Shown: positions 33,553 through 42,929, counted from the stretch's first letter. The stretch: DNA of 64,000 nt from JAWPMT01 sp965215825 (GCA_965215825.1 CBDCEM010000003.1:3534001-3598000); one strand, 5' to 3'. Translations and numbers: made by a program. The notes: generated by a model from the sequence alone, not told the origin.

Positions 33553-34020
33553 ATGAATCGTCTGCTCAAGCTCCAGGCCAAACTGGAAAATAAGCCATTC
33601 GGCAAAAGGTTATTTTCTTATTTCGTTGCGAGATCAGCTCCTTACTTCCTGACCATCAGGCCACAGGTTATCGAGCTTCGGGAGAATTATATGAAAGTAT
33701 CCATGCGGAAGCGGAAATCGGTACACAATCACATCAAAACTATCCACGCCATTGCCTGTTGTAATCTCTGCGAATTTGCAGCAGGTGTTTGTATGGAAGC
33801 CTCTATTCCGAAGCATCGTCGCTGGATTCCTGTAGGCATGGAAGTCAGTTATGTGAAAAAGGCAGGAACGGATTTAACTGCGGAAGTTGATTTGAGCAAA
33901 ACCGATTGGAATAATTGTACGGAAGTTCCCTGCGATGTGAAAGTGAAGGACACCAATGGAGTAGTAGTGGTGGAGGCCATGATCACCATGAAAGTATCAA
34001 ACAAACCATCCAGAAAATAA
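33553..34020 (+). CDS. DUF4442 hotdog-fold protein (thioesterase-like)
   Basis: 155 aa. The DUF4442 pattern is visible: an N-terminal helix (RLFSYFVARSAPYFLTIRP), the strand pair VIELRENYMKVSMRKRKSV, the long helix NHIKTIHAIACCNLCEFAAGV, and strands GMEVSYVKKAGTDLTAEV and VKVKDTNGVVVVEAMITM. This family is related to acyl-CoA thioesterases, but the substrate is unknown. The SGNH hydrolase gene starts 1 nt after its stop codon, so the two are probably co-expressed. Confidence 0.85.
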   Translation: MNRLLKLQAKLENKPFGKRLFSYFVARSAPYFLTIRPQVIELRENYMKVSMRKRKSVHNHIKTIHAIACCNLCEFAAGVCMEASIPKHRRWIPVGMEVSYVKKAGTDLTAEVDLSKTDWNNCTEVPCDVKVKDTNGVVVVEAMITMKVSNKPSRK

Positions 34021-34021
34021 A

Positions 34022-34708
34022 GTGAAAAGAATATTCATAGGAGTTCTTATTGGTTTGCCACTGTTTTGGTTTTCATGTATACAGGAGGAGGCATTCCAAC
34101 ATGAAACTCCCACTATTGATGTAGATTTCAGTAGGGTCCTGTTTATTGGCAACAGTATCACCAAACACAAACCAGCTCCTGAAATAGATTGGTTTGGCGA
34201 TTGGGGAATGGCCGCCTCTGCACGTGAAAAAGATTTTGTTCACCTATTGCAGAAAAAGTTTCAAGCACTGCCAGAACACGACAGCATTGTATTAGTGACC
34301 CTCACCTCTTTTGAGACGGAATTCTGGAATTTTGATTTTACAAGTCTGGATTCACTAAAAGCTTTCGAACCCAACCTGCTCATCGTAAATCTTGGCGAGA
34401 ACGTAGACGATGAAAGAGCCAGGACACTCGATTATGGTAGTCATCTCATTTCACTAATAAATCAATTCCAGGAAAATAAAGAAATTACTGTGGTTTGCGT
34501 GAATAGTTTTTGGGACAAACGCGCTGTAAACGCCCAAGTCAAAAACATAAGCAAAAACGAAAATTACATCTTCGTGCCTATTGACGATTTGGAGAACCCG
34601 GGAAATCAGTCTTATGATCTATTTGAGAATCAAGGTACAGGTGCTCACCCCAATGACGATGGAATGGAAGAAATAGCCAATCGAATTGCGCTGTGTCTGG
34701 GTATCTAG
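34022..34708 (+). CDS. SGNH/GDSL-type hydrolase, probable lipoprotein
   Basis: 228 aa from GTG 34022. The N-terminal signal ends LFWFSCIQEE, a plausible lipobox. The SGNH blocks are RVLFIGNSITKH (catalytic Ser in GNSIT), NLLIVNLGENVDDE (Gly/Asn block) and GAHPNDDGMEEIA (Asp/His pair). It is an esterase or acetylhydrolase acting outside the cytoplasm. It is read together with the DUF4442 gene. Its stop overlaps the stop of the convergent GNAT gene within CTAG. Confidence 0.85.
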   Translation: MKRIFIGVLIGLPLFWFSCIQEEAFQHETPTIDVDFSRVLFIGNSITKHKPAPEIDWFGDWGMAASAREKDFVHLLQKKFQALPEHDSIVLVTLTSFETEFWNFDFTSLDSLKAFEPNLLIVNLGENVDDERARTLDYGSHLISLINQFQENKEITVVCVNSFWDKRAVNAQVKNISKNENYIFVPIDDLENPGNQSYDLFENQGTGAHPNDDGMEEIANRIALCLGI

Positions 34709-35190
34709 AGCTTCAGCATATTTTTATAAATACTGCTACCTGACCCTGGAATTGATTGAGCACCTACGGCCTTTTCATAGAATTCAGGTGACCTGACTCC
34801 TCCAACGATCCCGTATGCATAGCCCAGGCTTTTCATCGCTTCCAGCGATTTGACCAATAACAATTTTCCTAACCCCAAACCTCGTTCAGATTCTAATACA
34901 CCTGTTGGTCCAAAGAAGTTTTTCTTCGTTGCCTCATAACACGCGAATCCCAAAAGTTTACCCTGCTTTTGGGCAACGAAACAAGTAACAGGCTGGTGGC
35001 TAAAGGCCATAGCTACTTCATCCGCCCAACTAAGAGCGAAGTGCTCTTCTACCCAATTCATTATTAATTTTCTTTCTGGCGCGATAGGTTGTCTAATCAA
35101 TATCTCCTGATTAGCTAATTGTGTTTCAAGCTCACTGTATGCAGGTAAATTGGCCAGATTGACCAACATGTCTCTTATAGGATCTTCCAT
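34705..35190 (-). CDS. GNAT family N-acetyltransferase
   Basis: 161 aa. The acetyl-CoA site is visible: LLGFACYEATKKNFFGPTGVLESERGLGLGKLLLVKSLEAMKSLGYAYGIVGG, i.e. the beta4 strand followed by the R/Q-x-x-G-x-G/A-type pyrophosphate loop. The substrate is unknown. Its first 16 bases overlap the 3' end of the GH10-like gene on the same strand, so translation is coupled, which hints at a shared wall or sugar role (inference). Confidence 0.88.
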   Translation of the reverse strand: MEDPIRDMLVNLANLPAYSELETQLANQEILIRQPIAPERKLIMNWVEEHFALSWADEVAMAFSHQPVTCFVAQKQGKLLGFACYEATKKNFFGPTGVLESERGLGLGKLLLVKSLEAMKSLGYAYGIVGGVRSPEFYEKAVGAQSIPGSGSSIYKNMLKL

Positions 35191-36674
35191 TTTTCTTTAT
35201 CCTTCATGACCCAGATTGCGCGTGTGGTTTCTCCAAGGTTTCCATCTCGATCCTTAAAGGCTAGAATCAGTTTCATACGATATCCAGTTAGAGGGAGCTG
35301 GAAGGTATTGGATTCGAAAGTACCAAAAACCTCTTCTCCTAAACCCAGTTCTCCATTCAATGCTACTAGTTTCACATCAGTGGAATAAGGGGTATCCTCA
35401 AGCTCTATGAAAAGCATGTTGTTTTTAGTCCTGACTTTCTTAGCGACGGGCTTGGGCAGTGTCTTGGATTGGATTTCCTCCATTTTCGGCAAAACACTTC
35501 TATCAAAACAATCCCGCCTAAGTACATGGGCCAATCTTGGTTTTTCCATCAGGCTTTTTGCACTAAAAAATGCCGAACCATTGATATTTTTCAGTTTTCT
35601 GTTGAGTTCAATTTGTCGTGGTATTTCGTACACACTATTCCAGGCACGATCAAAGTTGTTCTGGTATTTATAGGCTCCGATACCGGTGTAGATGTCCACT
35701 CCCTCCACATTTTCATCCCACCACTCGGCAAGAATTCGATAAGCAGCAGGTTCAAAGTCCATGCTCCAGTATAACTGTGGAATCAAATAATCTACCCATC
35801 TATTCTTGGCCCAGCTCAGCGGATCAGCATACAAATCATCATAATTGGTTTGCTTCGCATTGGTATCTGAGCCCAATGGATGCATGTCCTGATTTCTCCA
35901 AACACCAAAGGGGCTGATGCCAAACTGGACCCAAGGCTTCAATGATTTGACTAATTCATAAGTTTCCTTAACCAATAAGTCGACATTATTTCTACGCCAA
36001 TCGTCGCGATCTGAGAATTCCTGGACCCCATAGCGAACAAAAGCATTTCGGTCATTGAATTCCTTATCATCTATCTTGTAAGGATAGAAATAGTCATCAA
36101 AGTGGATACCGTCAACTTCATAGCGTTCGACCACATCACCCACAATCGCCACTATATGAGCACGAGCCTCGGGAATTCCCGGGTTAATATAATGCTTGGG
36201 TCCATATTGTATCATCCATTCCGGATGTTGATGATACACATGTTGTTTTGATAATACCCTGGTATTGCCATCGAAAGTGGCCCGATACGGGTTCAACCAG
36301 GCATGAAAGTCCATCCCTCTTTTATGGGTTTCATCAATCATGAACTTGAGTGGGTCCTCTCCTTCCCAACTTCCGGCATTGCCTTCCAAGCCTGTCAAAA
36401 ACCTGGACCATGGAGCTAGTTCTGTGGGGTAAAAAGCATCTCCAGCAGTACGTATCTGCACGATTACTGTGTTAAAATTCAATTGTTGGTAGTAATCCAA
36501 CATTTCACGAAAGTCCTGCTTTTGGCTATCTCGATCTAAATCTCCACTTTCGGGCCAATCTATGTTAGCCACTGTGGCAATCCAAACGCCTCTAAATTCA
36601 GAATGTACTCTGTCCTGAGCCTGAAGATTACAGACACAGAGGATCAATAAAAAGAAATACGCAATTCTTTTCAC
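35175..36674 (-). CDS. Glycosyl hydrolase-like 10 (GHL10/DUF187) family protein
   Basis: A 499-aa secreted protein with a signal peptide (residues 1-19, ending NLQA). The barrel opens with EFRGVWIATVANIDWP and continues with FNTVIVQIRTAGDAFYPTELAPWS, GMDFHAWLNPYR, EVDGIHFDDYFYPY, LVKSLKPWVQFGISPFGVWRN and YLIPQLYWSMDF. This is the classical order of the family, which hydrolyses or binds glycans and is often associated with peptidoglycan or spore-wall glycans. A short beta-rich C-terminal domain follows. It lies divergent from murQ, in keeping with the wall-salvage context. Confidence 0.9.
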   Translation of the reverse strand: MKRIAYFFLLILCVCNLQAQDRVHSEFRGVWIATVANIDWPESGDLDRDSQKQDFREMLDYYQQLNFNTVIVQIRTAGDAFYPTELAPWSRFLTGLEGNAGSWEGEDPLKFMIDETHKRGMDFHAWLNPYRATFDGNTRVLSKQHVYHQHPEWMIQYGPKHYINPGIPEARAHIVAIVGDVVERYEVDGIHFDDYFYPYKIDDKEFNDRNAFVRYGVQEFSDRDDWRRNNVDLLVKETYELVKSLKPWVQFGISPFGVWRNQDMHPLGSDTNAKQTNYDDLYADPLSWAKNRWVDYLIPQLYWSMDFEPAAYRILAEWWDENVEGVDIYTGIGAYKYQNNFDRAWNSVYEIPRQIELNRKLKNINGSAFFSAKSLMEKPRLAHVLRRDCFDRSVLPKMEEIQSKTLPKPVAKKVRTKNNMLFIELEDTPYSTDVKLVALNGELGLGEEVFGTFESNTFQLPLTGYRMKLILAFKDRDGNLGETTRAIWVMKDKEKWKIL

Positions 36675-36850
36675 GAAGGCGGAAGTTGGTTCCTTAAAAT
36701 TATGATGTTCGGACCAGATTATAAATTCAAGTTATCCACGATCCAGTGCTAAAGGATTTAAATTCTCATAAGAAGTCGCTAAAAAATCATTCCGCGGATT
36801 CGCCAATTTTAATCCATCCATGCTCTCTCTCACTTCAAAAGAAGGATGCG

Positions 36851-36858
36851 TAGTTTTG
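36851..36858 (+). promoter_or_regulatory. Candidate -7 box of murQ
   Basis: TAGTTTTG fully matches the Bacteroidota -7 consensus TAnnTTTG. It lies 18 nt before the murQ ATG at 36877, giving a predicted start near 36865. No clear -33 box is seen. Confidence 0.45.
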
Positions 36859-36876
36859 TGATAAGTAAACTCAAAT

Positions 36877-37689
36877 ATGGACACTGCACTAAAAACCACT
36901 GAACAGGCCTCTCACTACAATAATCTAGAAGGTATGTCTGTATCAGACCTGCTTCACAATATCAATCGTGAGGATCAAAAAGTTGCTGAGGCTGTAAACA
37001 GATCAATTCCTCAAGTAACCCAACTTGTAGAAGCGCTTTGGCCCAAATTCCTTGATGGAGGACGACTTTTCTACATCGGAGCGGGCACCAGTGGTCGATT
37101 GGGAATTTTGGACGCTTCAGAAATACCACCTACTTACGGTATGCCCCATGACCGGGTTATTGGGATCATCTCCGGAGGTGACCAGGCCATCAGAAAAGCC
37201 GTAGAATTTGCCGAAGATAGTCAGGAACTTGCGGCAAAAGATCTTGCATCACATCAATTCAACTCGAAAGACACAGTAATTGGCATTGCTGCCTCCGGCA
37301 CAACGCCCTATGTACTGGGGGGTCTTGCCTATGCGAAATCTAAGAATGGCCTGACAGGATGCATCACCAACAATGAAGGTTCTCCAGTAGCTAAGGCATG
37401 CGAATTCCCAATTGAAGTAGTAGTAGGTCCAGAATTTGTCACTGGAAGCACACGCATGAAAAGCGGTACCGCTCAAAAACTGGTATTGAACATGATCTCT
37501 ACTTCAGTCATGATCAAAATCGGACGAGTCAAAGGCAATAAAATGGTCAATATGCAGCTAAGCAACAATAAATTGGTAGATCGTGGAAGAAGATTCATTC
37601 AGGAAGAGTTGAATGTTTCTAATGACGAAGCAAAAGCGTTACTTGATCAATACGGTTCGGTAGATGCCGCCATAAAAGCAAAGCGGTAA
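36877..37689 (+). CDS. murQ: N-acetylmuramic acid 6-phosphate etherase
   Basis: A 270-aa SIS-domain enzyme that removes the lactyl ether from MurNAc-6-P to give GlcNAc-6-P. Signature segments are FYIGAGTSGRLGILDASEIPPTYG, with candidate catalytic Glu82 in DASEIPP, and Glu110 in KAVEFAEDS. VIGIAASGTTPYVLGGL and TGSTRMKSGTAQKLVLNMISTSVMIKIG follow. It is slightly shorter than the E. coli enzyme because the C-terminal tail is reduced, which is common in Bacteroidota. It completes the AnmK route encoded 7 kb away. Confidence 0.96.
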   Translation: MDTALKTTEQASHYNNLEGMSVSDLLHNINREDQKVAEAVNRSIPQVTQLVEALWPKFLDGGRLFYIGAGTSGRLGILDASEIPPTYGMPHDRVIGIISGGDQAIRKAVEFAEDSQELAAKDLASHQFNSKDTVIGIAASGTTPYVLGGLAYAKSKNGLTGCITNNEGSPVAKACEFPIEVVVGPEFVTGSTRMKSGTAQKLVLNMISTSVMIKIGRVKGNKMVNMQLSNNKLVDRGRRFIQEELNVSNDEAKALLDQYGSVDAAIKAKR

Positions 37690-37761
37690 TTCAGCGACAC
37701 TTAAGAAAGGATATTTCCATTAATCTATTTGCTGGTTTCAGAATATTGTTATTTTGGATGC

Positions 37762-38346
37762 ATGGAACCTTTTGAATACGTTGTTGTCCTGACTTCTCTC
37801 ATACTTGGACTCGGAATTGCTCAAATCCTTACAAGCGTTGCGGACATAGTTTCAAATGTCAAAAATGTGAAGTTATGTCTGCCCCACGCATTGTTGACCC
37901 TTGCCGTATTCCTGCTACATATCCAGGAGTGGTGGATCAACTATCAATATTCGGCGGTGGTCAAAGAATGGACGCTGGGAATCATTCTTTCCATTCTCAT
38001 TTACCCTATCCTCCTTTTTTTGCTCGCCCGAATGCTTTTCCCTACGGGAATCAGAGGTCATGAAACAGATTTGAACCACTACTTCTTCGATCAGTGGCGG
38101 TGGTTTTATGGATTGGCGCTGGGAACTTTTCTCGTAAGTGCATGGCAAAACACGTTCATTCAGAAACTTGAAGTAATGGAATCCTGGCCTCAATATCTAT
38201 TGGGGATTGTTTACCTGACAGTTATTCTTTCGAAAACGCGTAATTCACTAGTGCATAGCTTATTACAAATCATTTCCATCATCGGTCTCATCGTTTTTCT
38301 TATGTCCGACGACACTGCCCTACACCATTTTCAAATGCCTGGTTAA
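37762..38346 (+). CDS. Polytopic membrane protein, function unknown
   Basis: 194 aa from ATG 37762 (an upstream in-frame TTG at 37729 would prepend a non-hydrophobic stretch). About six hydrophobic segments are visible: residues 4-26, 40-56, 70-92, 115-130, 141-158 and 163-182. Short polar loops join them. I see no catalytic motif and do not recognise the family, though similar small membrane proteins are widespread. The gene stands alone between murQ and the sensor kinase gene. Confidence 0.7.
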   Translation: MEPFEYVVVLTSLILGLGIAQILTSVADIVSNVKNVKLCLPHALLTLAVFLLHIQEWWINYQYSAVVKEWTLGIILSILIYPILLFLLARMLFPTGIRGHETDLNHYFFDQWRWFYGLALGTFLVSAWQNTFIQKLEVMESWPQYLLGIVYLTVILSKTRNSLVHSLLQIISIIGLIVFLMSDDTALHHFQMPG

Positions 38347-38455
38347 ATCAGAACATGCCTCGATATAGATAGTTAGCTTACATCTCTTTGCGAATTGATG
38401 TAGGGTAGCTTAATTTGGTAAAAGAGCATCAACCACCTCAAATGTCATTTATACC

Positions 38456-41400
38456 GTGAGATTACTGTTGGTTATATTTTTCTTCTTCCTTATATCCATC
38501 GATATGAGGGCACAAAGTGGAAACGTCAGGTTTTATGACCATTCTGATGGTTTGGAATCAATGTGGGTGGGTTCGGTACAGGCTCATCGTGGAGGTGAAA
38601 TATGGATGATCAGTAATGATGACCTGATTTATTATAATGGCTACGAGAAAAAAATTCTGAACCTTTCTGGTCCCGATAACAATCCAGTTTACGTGAATAC
38701 CGTGGCGGTGGGCGACGAGGAAATTTGGGTTGGAACCCAGGAAGAACTAAGGCGGTATGACCCTATCACCCAGGAGCAGCTGCATTTTGAAATTGGAGCT
38801 ATTGCCACCATGCATCTCGATGCCACTGGCATATTATGGGCAGAATCAGAAAAAGGCCTCATAAAAATCGAAACAGAAAACCAAATTTCCTATTTGCAAG
38901 ACAGTACAGAGTGGGGCACAATAGACGTATTTGACTTTCAAAATGATGGAAACGGAACACTCTGGATTGCTACCACAAATCAGGGATTACTCACTTATGA
39001 CATTTTCACGTCCTCTTTTAAGCCAATCGAAGGGCTTGTTAACGTGGGAGGTCAGCCTCAACTTGAAATGAGAGACCTGTTGTTGGACAAAGACGAGTCA
39101 ATATGGGTCGGCAGCAGTGGTGGTGGTCTCTATCACCTGGAGGGTGAGCAAGTTACTCAATTCCTTCCTTCCGATAAACCTGGATCTATATCAACCACAG
39201 AAGCTTATACACTGGAGCAAGATATGGAGGGAAACCTCTGGATTGGTACCTGGGCAGGAGGGCTCAACTTTTATGACAAGGCGACAGATCAGTTTACCAA
39301 CTATCAGGCAGGGAAGAACCAATCCTCAGGGCTCCCATCAAATGTCATTATCGACTTGCACATTCAGGACAATAAATTGTGGCTCGGAACTGCCTATAGT
39401 GGTTTATGGATGACCGACCTCAGCGATCGGGCTTTCACCTGGTGGACAAAAGACGCAGCTCCAGTTCCATTAAAGCATAACAATTTTTGGGCAATACATC
39501 ACGACACGGAAAACAACCTGTGGTTGGGCTCATATCAGGGTGGACTTTACAAAATCTCAGAGAAATATGAGCTGATACACTACGCGCCTTTTGAAGGTAT
39601 TCCAGCCAACACTGTATGGAGCATATTCGAAAACGAAACCGGGCTCTGGTTTGGAACACATAAAGGACTGCTATTACAACGAAAAGGTTCTGAGCAGATG
39701 ATCCACTACTCTACGGAATCAAATACACCTGAAGGTTGGAAAGCAAATAATGTCTTTATGGTCGTTGGAAATGACAAACTACTTTATCTCGGCATATGGG
39801 GGTCAGGTGTTTATGAATTTGACATTGAACAAAATAAGATCAGGCAGATCCTGAATACACACAATGTATCGGACCTGGAACTCACTACAGATGGCATACT
39901 TTGGATTGCAGTTAACGCTCAACTACTCACCTATCATCCAGTAAATCACACCGAAGCACAGCCGGTTAACAGTCCGTTAAAAGCACCGAGTATTACGACC
40001 TTATTTGAAGCGTCCGATGGTCTATGGATTGGATCAAAAGAAGGACTCTATCATCATGAATCGGGTCAATTCAAAAGAATAGACCATGAATTACTACTAG
40101 AAGTCAACAATCCGATTGAAGCTCAGGATTCCACTTTGTGGATGATCACTTCAGCAGGTCTCGTCAGAATTTCCAAAGACCGTACAAATATCCAATTGAT
40201 ACCTGAACAAGATCGGTCACTTACTGAATCAACAAATGCACGGGCCTTGACCAGATCAAATGATGGTGTTTTATATTTCGGGGGAACCTCTGGAATTATT
40301 TCCTTTGACCCATTAACAATAAGGTCTAATGCACAACTGCCAGTCCTCAGAATAGATGAATTCAAAATTGGTAACGAGCAAATTCAAAATATTGAAGGAA
40401 AAGTACCAAATCACTCATCATCTATTAGCCTTTCCCATAAGGACCTGGTGTTTTCTTTCGATTTTTCTGCCTTTGACTTTACACATCCGGATGAATTGAA
40501 TTATGCCTATCAATTATCAGGATTAAGTGATGAATGGATTTTTACTGGAGCACATAACAGAAGGGCATCATTTGCAGGTCTTGCTTCCGGTGATTATCAA
40601 TTTCAGGTAAAAGCCAAAAAAACAGGCGGTGAGTGGGGTCCAACGAAAACAGTCGATATATATATGGCTCCCCCGTGGTGGAAAACCAACGCGGCTTTGG
40701 CTTTGTATTTTTTGGGTACCTGTTTACTTGTTATTAGTGTTCATAGGATGCGATTACAAGGTTTACGCCGCAATGAAAAAAAATTAAAAACTGAAATCGC
40801 CCGACAGACAAATCGCCTGCAGGAAAATAACAAAGAATTAGCGGTCAAGAATAAAGAGCTAAAGTCTCTCTCAAAATTCAAGGAGGGGCTCACTCACATG
40901 ATTGTTCATGACATGAAAAACCCGTTGAATGCAGTGATTGGGCTCACAGAGGGTAAACCTTCCAGTGAGAATTTGAACCAGATCCGCCAGTCAGGACAAA
41001 CTATCCTTCAGATGATCACCAATATGCTGGATATCCAAAAGTTCGAAGAAGTCGAGATTCAGGTAAACCCTACAACTATCAATTTATACAGCTTGGTAGC
41101 TGAAGCCGCCAGGGAAGTAAGTATGCTTCTGGAAACACGAGGCATTATTTTACGAAACAATGTCAGTACTGACTTCTCAGTTTTCATTGATCACGATATC
41201 ATTTTAAGAGTGTTCATCAATCTCTTCACCAATGCCATTAAGTATTCGTCTTCAGGGTCCCAAATTACAGTAGACTCAACCCTCATTGAAGATCGGGTAT
41301 TGATTGATGTCACAGACCCGGGAATAGGGATTTCGAAAGAAGCGATTCCTAACATTTTCAATAAATTCTGGCAGTATAAAGCTCGTAAATCCGGAGAGAT

Positions 41401-41776
41401 CTCTTCAACAGGTCTTGGGTTAACCTACAGTAAATTGGCCATTGAATCTCATAAGGGGAAAATCAGTGTCACTTCCGAAGTTGGAAAGGGGTCTACTTTC
41501 CACTTTGACCTTCCCTATCATGGGAAATCCGGAGAAGTTATTGTCCCAGATGAAGATGAACTACAATATAACTATTCAGATCTGGCCAAAAGAAAAATTC
41601 AGGCATTGTCCATCATGATCAAGGACATACCACTGTACAACGTTGGTAAGATCATGAAAATCCTTAATGAAGAGGATCAGGAACAAGATGCGGAGGTTCA
41701 AAAATGGAAGTCATCGGTATTGGATGCTACCTATCAACACGATCAGCAACGATTTAAGGAATTAACATCCATTTAA
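38456..41776 (+). CDS. Propeller-type sensor histidine kinase with unusual C-terminal extension
   Basis: 1106 aa from GTG 38456, with a signal peptide (residues 1-20). Two seven-bladed-type propellers (two-component regulator propeller repeats such as LWIGTWAGGLNFYDK, LWLGSYQGGLYKIS, LWIGSKEGLYHHES) span about 25-620. A Y_Y_Y domain (about 630-735) and one helix (about 741-762) follow, then a coiled linker. In the kinase core the H-box is MIVHDMKNPLNAVIG, the N-box INLFTNAIKYSS, and the G boxes DPGIGISKEA and STGLGLTYSK. After the kinase come about 75 helical residues, with no receiver and no AraC output domain. The response regulator must be elsewhere. The propeller class often senses glycans. 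Confidence 0.92.
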   Translation: MRLLLVIFFFFLISIDMRAQSGNVRFYDHSDGLESMWVGSVQAHRGGEIWMISNDDLIYYNGYEKKILNLSGPDNNPVYVNTVAVGDEEIWVGTQEELRRYDPITQEQLHFEIGAIATMHLDATGILWAESEKGLIKIETENQISYLQDSTEWGTIDVFDFQNDGNGTLWIATTNQGLLTYDIFTSSFKPIEGLVNVGGQPQLEMRDLLLDKDESIWVGSSGGGLYHLEGEQVTQFLPSDKPGSISTTEAYTLEQDMEGNLWIGTWAGGLNFYDKATDQFTNYQAGKNQSSGLPSNVIIDLHIQDNKLWLGTAYSGLWMTDLSDRAFTWWTKDAAPVPLKHNNFWAIHHDTENNLWLGSYQGGLYKISEKYELIHYAPFEGIPANTVWSIFENETGLWFGTHKGLLLQRKGSEQMIHYSTESNTPEGWKANNVFMVVGNDKLLYLGIWGSGVYEFDIEQNKIRQILNTHNVSDLELTTDGILWIAVNAQLLTYHPVNHTEAQPVNSPLKAPSITTLFEASDGLWIGSKEGLYHHESGQFKRIDHELLLEVNNPIEAQDSTLWMITSAGLVRISKDRTNIQLIPEQDRSLTESTNARALTRSNDGVLYFGGTSGIISFDPLTIRSNAQLPVLRIDEFKIGNEQIQNIEGKVPNHSSSISLSHKDLVFSFDFSAFDFTHPDELNYAYQLSGLSDEWIFTGAHNRRASFAGLASGDYQFQVKAKKTGGEWGPTKTVDIYMAPPWWKTNAALALYFLGTCLLVISVHRMRLQGLRRNEKKLKTEIARQTNRLQENNKELAVKNKELKSLSKFKEGLTHMIVHDMKNPLNAVIGLTEGKPSSENLNQIRQSGQTILQMITNMLDIQKFEEVEIQVNPTTINLYSLVAEAAREVSMLLETRGIILRNNVSTDFSVFIDHDIILRVFINLFTNAIKYSSSGSQITVDSTLIEDRVLIDVTDPGIGISKEAIPNIFNKFWQYKARKSGEISSTGLGLTYSKLAIESHKGKISVTSEVGKGSTFHFDLPYHGKSGEVIVPDEDELQYNYSDLAKRKIQALSIMIKDIPLYNVGKIMKILNEEDQEQDAEVQKWKSSVLDATYQHDQQRFKELTSI

Positions 41777-42648
41777 GCGCGTCGTTTTCGTGCGCTTCTC
41801 GCTGATTCAATTACGACGGTCATCAAAATCAAGGTTCCACCAAGTATCGCTCGCAGACCAGGAATTTCTCCAAGGAAAAGGATCCCAATTAAAATTCCAT
41901 AAATCGGCTGGACTGTACTCATTATACTCATGGACGTGACAGTAAAGTGACGCAGTACAATTACGAACATTGTATGACCAATTGCCGTGGTAATCAGGCT
42001 CAACCCTACCAGGGGTAACCACTGATCGAAAGCTGGTTGTAAGTCATACACGAACAACAACGGCATAAATATCAATCCTCCAAAAAGCAATTGATAAAAC
42101 ATCAATGTCATTCCGGAATAAACGCCTACTTGCTTCTTGACAAAAAGATTTCGGCAAGAGTAACCTACAGCACTGACCAAGCCCCACAAGATACCTTGAA
42201 GATACTCATCTTCCAGATCAAAAGAAGGGGCCAATAACGCAATTCCAACCAATGTCAAAAATGCCAACAAAATATGTGTAGTCTCCAATTTCGTCTTGTA
42301 AAACAGTGGCTCCAGGAAAGTAGTAAATATGGGGTACGTGAAAAGCGAAAGCATAGCTATAGCTACCGTTGATTTTTGCAGGGCAATGAAATAAGTAGTC
42401 CAATGGAAAAGTACCAATATGGAAATCATAACCAGATTGAGGAGGTCTTTGCGGGAGTTCAATCGAAAAGAAACACCCTGAACCATACAAAATAAACCAA
42501 GGAATAAAGCCCCCAGAATGCACCGAATAGCGATAGAAAGTTCGGCCGGGAGATCAATGTATCGACCAAACGCACCGGAGGTTCCCATTAGTACCATGGC
42601 AAAATTGAATTCCAGAATGGGAAGAAAAGTGTTTTTAGTTTTGGTCAA
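41773..42648 (-). CDS. EamA/DMT family transporter
   Basis: A 291-aa protein with ten hydrophobic helices in the two-fold EamA repeat. The first repeat begins LEFNFAMVLMGTSGAFGRYI and the second LQGILWGLVSAVGYSCRNLFVKK. Typical end helices are SIMSTVQPIYGILIGILFLGE and LRAILGGTLILMTVVI. It is a drug/metabolite or amino-acid exporter; the substrate is unknown. Its stop codon overlaps the stop of the convergent sensor kinase gene within TTAA. Confidence 0.88.
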   Translation of the reverse strand: MTKTKNTFLPILEFNFAMVLMGTSGAFGRYIDLPAELSIAIRCILGALFLGLFCMVQGVSFRLNSRKDLLNLVMISILVLFHWTTYFIALQKSTVAIAMLSLFTYPIFTTFLEPLFYKTKLETTHILLAFLTLVGIALLAPSFDLEDEYLQGILWGLVSAVGYSCRNLFVKKQVGVYSGMTLMFYQLLFGGLIFMPLLFVYDLQPAFDQWLPLVGLSLITTAIGHTMFVIVLRHFTVTSMSIMSTVQPIYGILIGILFLGEIPGLRAILGGTLILMTVVIESARSARKRRA

Positions 42649-42686
42649 TTTGGGTTAGGCTTGAAATTTCAAATTTGATTCTATTT

Positions 42687-42785
42687 ATGCAGAAATCTCA
42701 TGTGAAACGTCATTCTTTTGTAAGGAGTTCAGCGTATGACAATCACAAGGTCCGTGTTGTCGATATCATTTCAAAGGCGGTTTAG
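42687..42785 (+). CDS. Candidate 32-aa basic small protein
   Basis: A short frame from ATG 42687 to TAG 42783. The peptide is basic and well-mixed in composition (MQKSHVKRHSFVRSS, then AYDNHKVRVVDIISKAV), which is unlike the low-complexity output of random AT-rich sequence. It lies upstream of the SRP RNA on the same strand. It is too short to judge alone and could be chance. Confidence 0.3.
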   Translation: MQKSHVKRHSFVRSSAYDNHKVRVVDIISKAV

Positions 42786-42915
42786 AAAATGTTATGACCA
42801 CATATATCCGTTCAGATATTGATGAAGAGTTCAACTTTGTAGGATGAATCCTAAGATTTCCGACCCCTTTATAAACTTTGATTGAAATTTCTGTTCCAGA
42901 TACGTTAAATCATTT

Positions 42916-42923
42916 TACCTTTG
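42916..42923 (+). promoter_or_regulatory. -7 box of the SRP RNA promoter
   Basis: TACCTTTG is a full match to the Bacteroidota -7 consensus TAnnTTTG and ends 7 nt before the RNA 5' end at 42930. No convincing -33 box is seen. Confidence 0.65.
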
Positions 42924-42929
42924 CGCCTC

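Noticed and set aside
33393..33593. 66-aa plus-strand frame before the DUF4442 gene
   Set aside because: Overlaps the start of a clear conserved gene in another frame and has no recognisable features.
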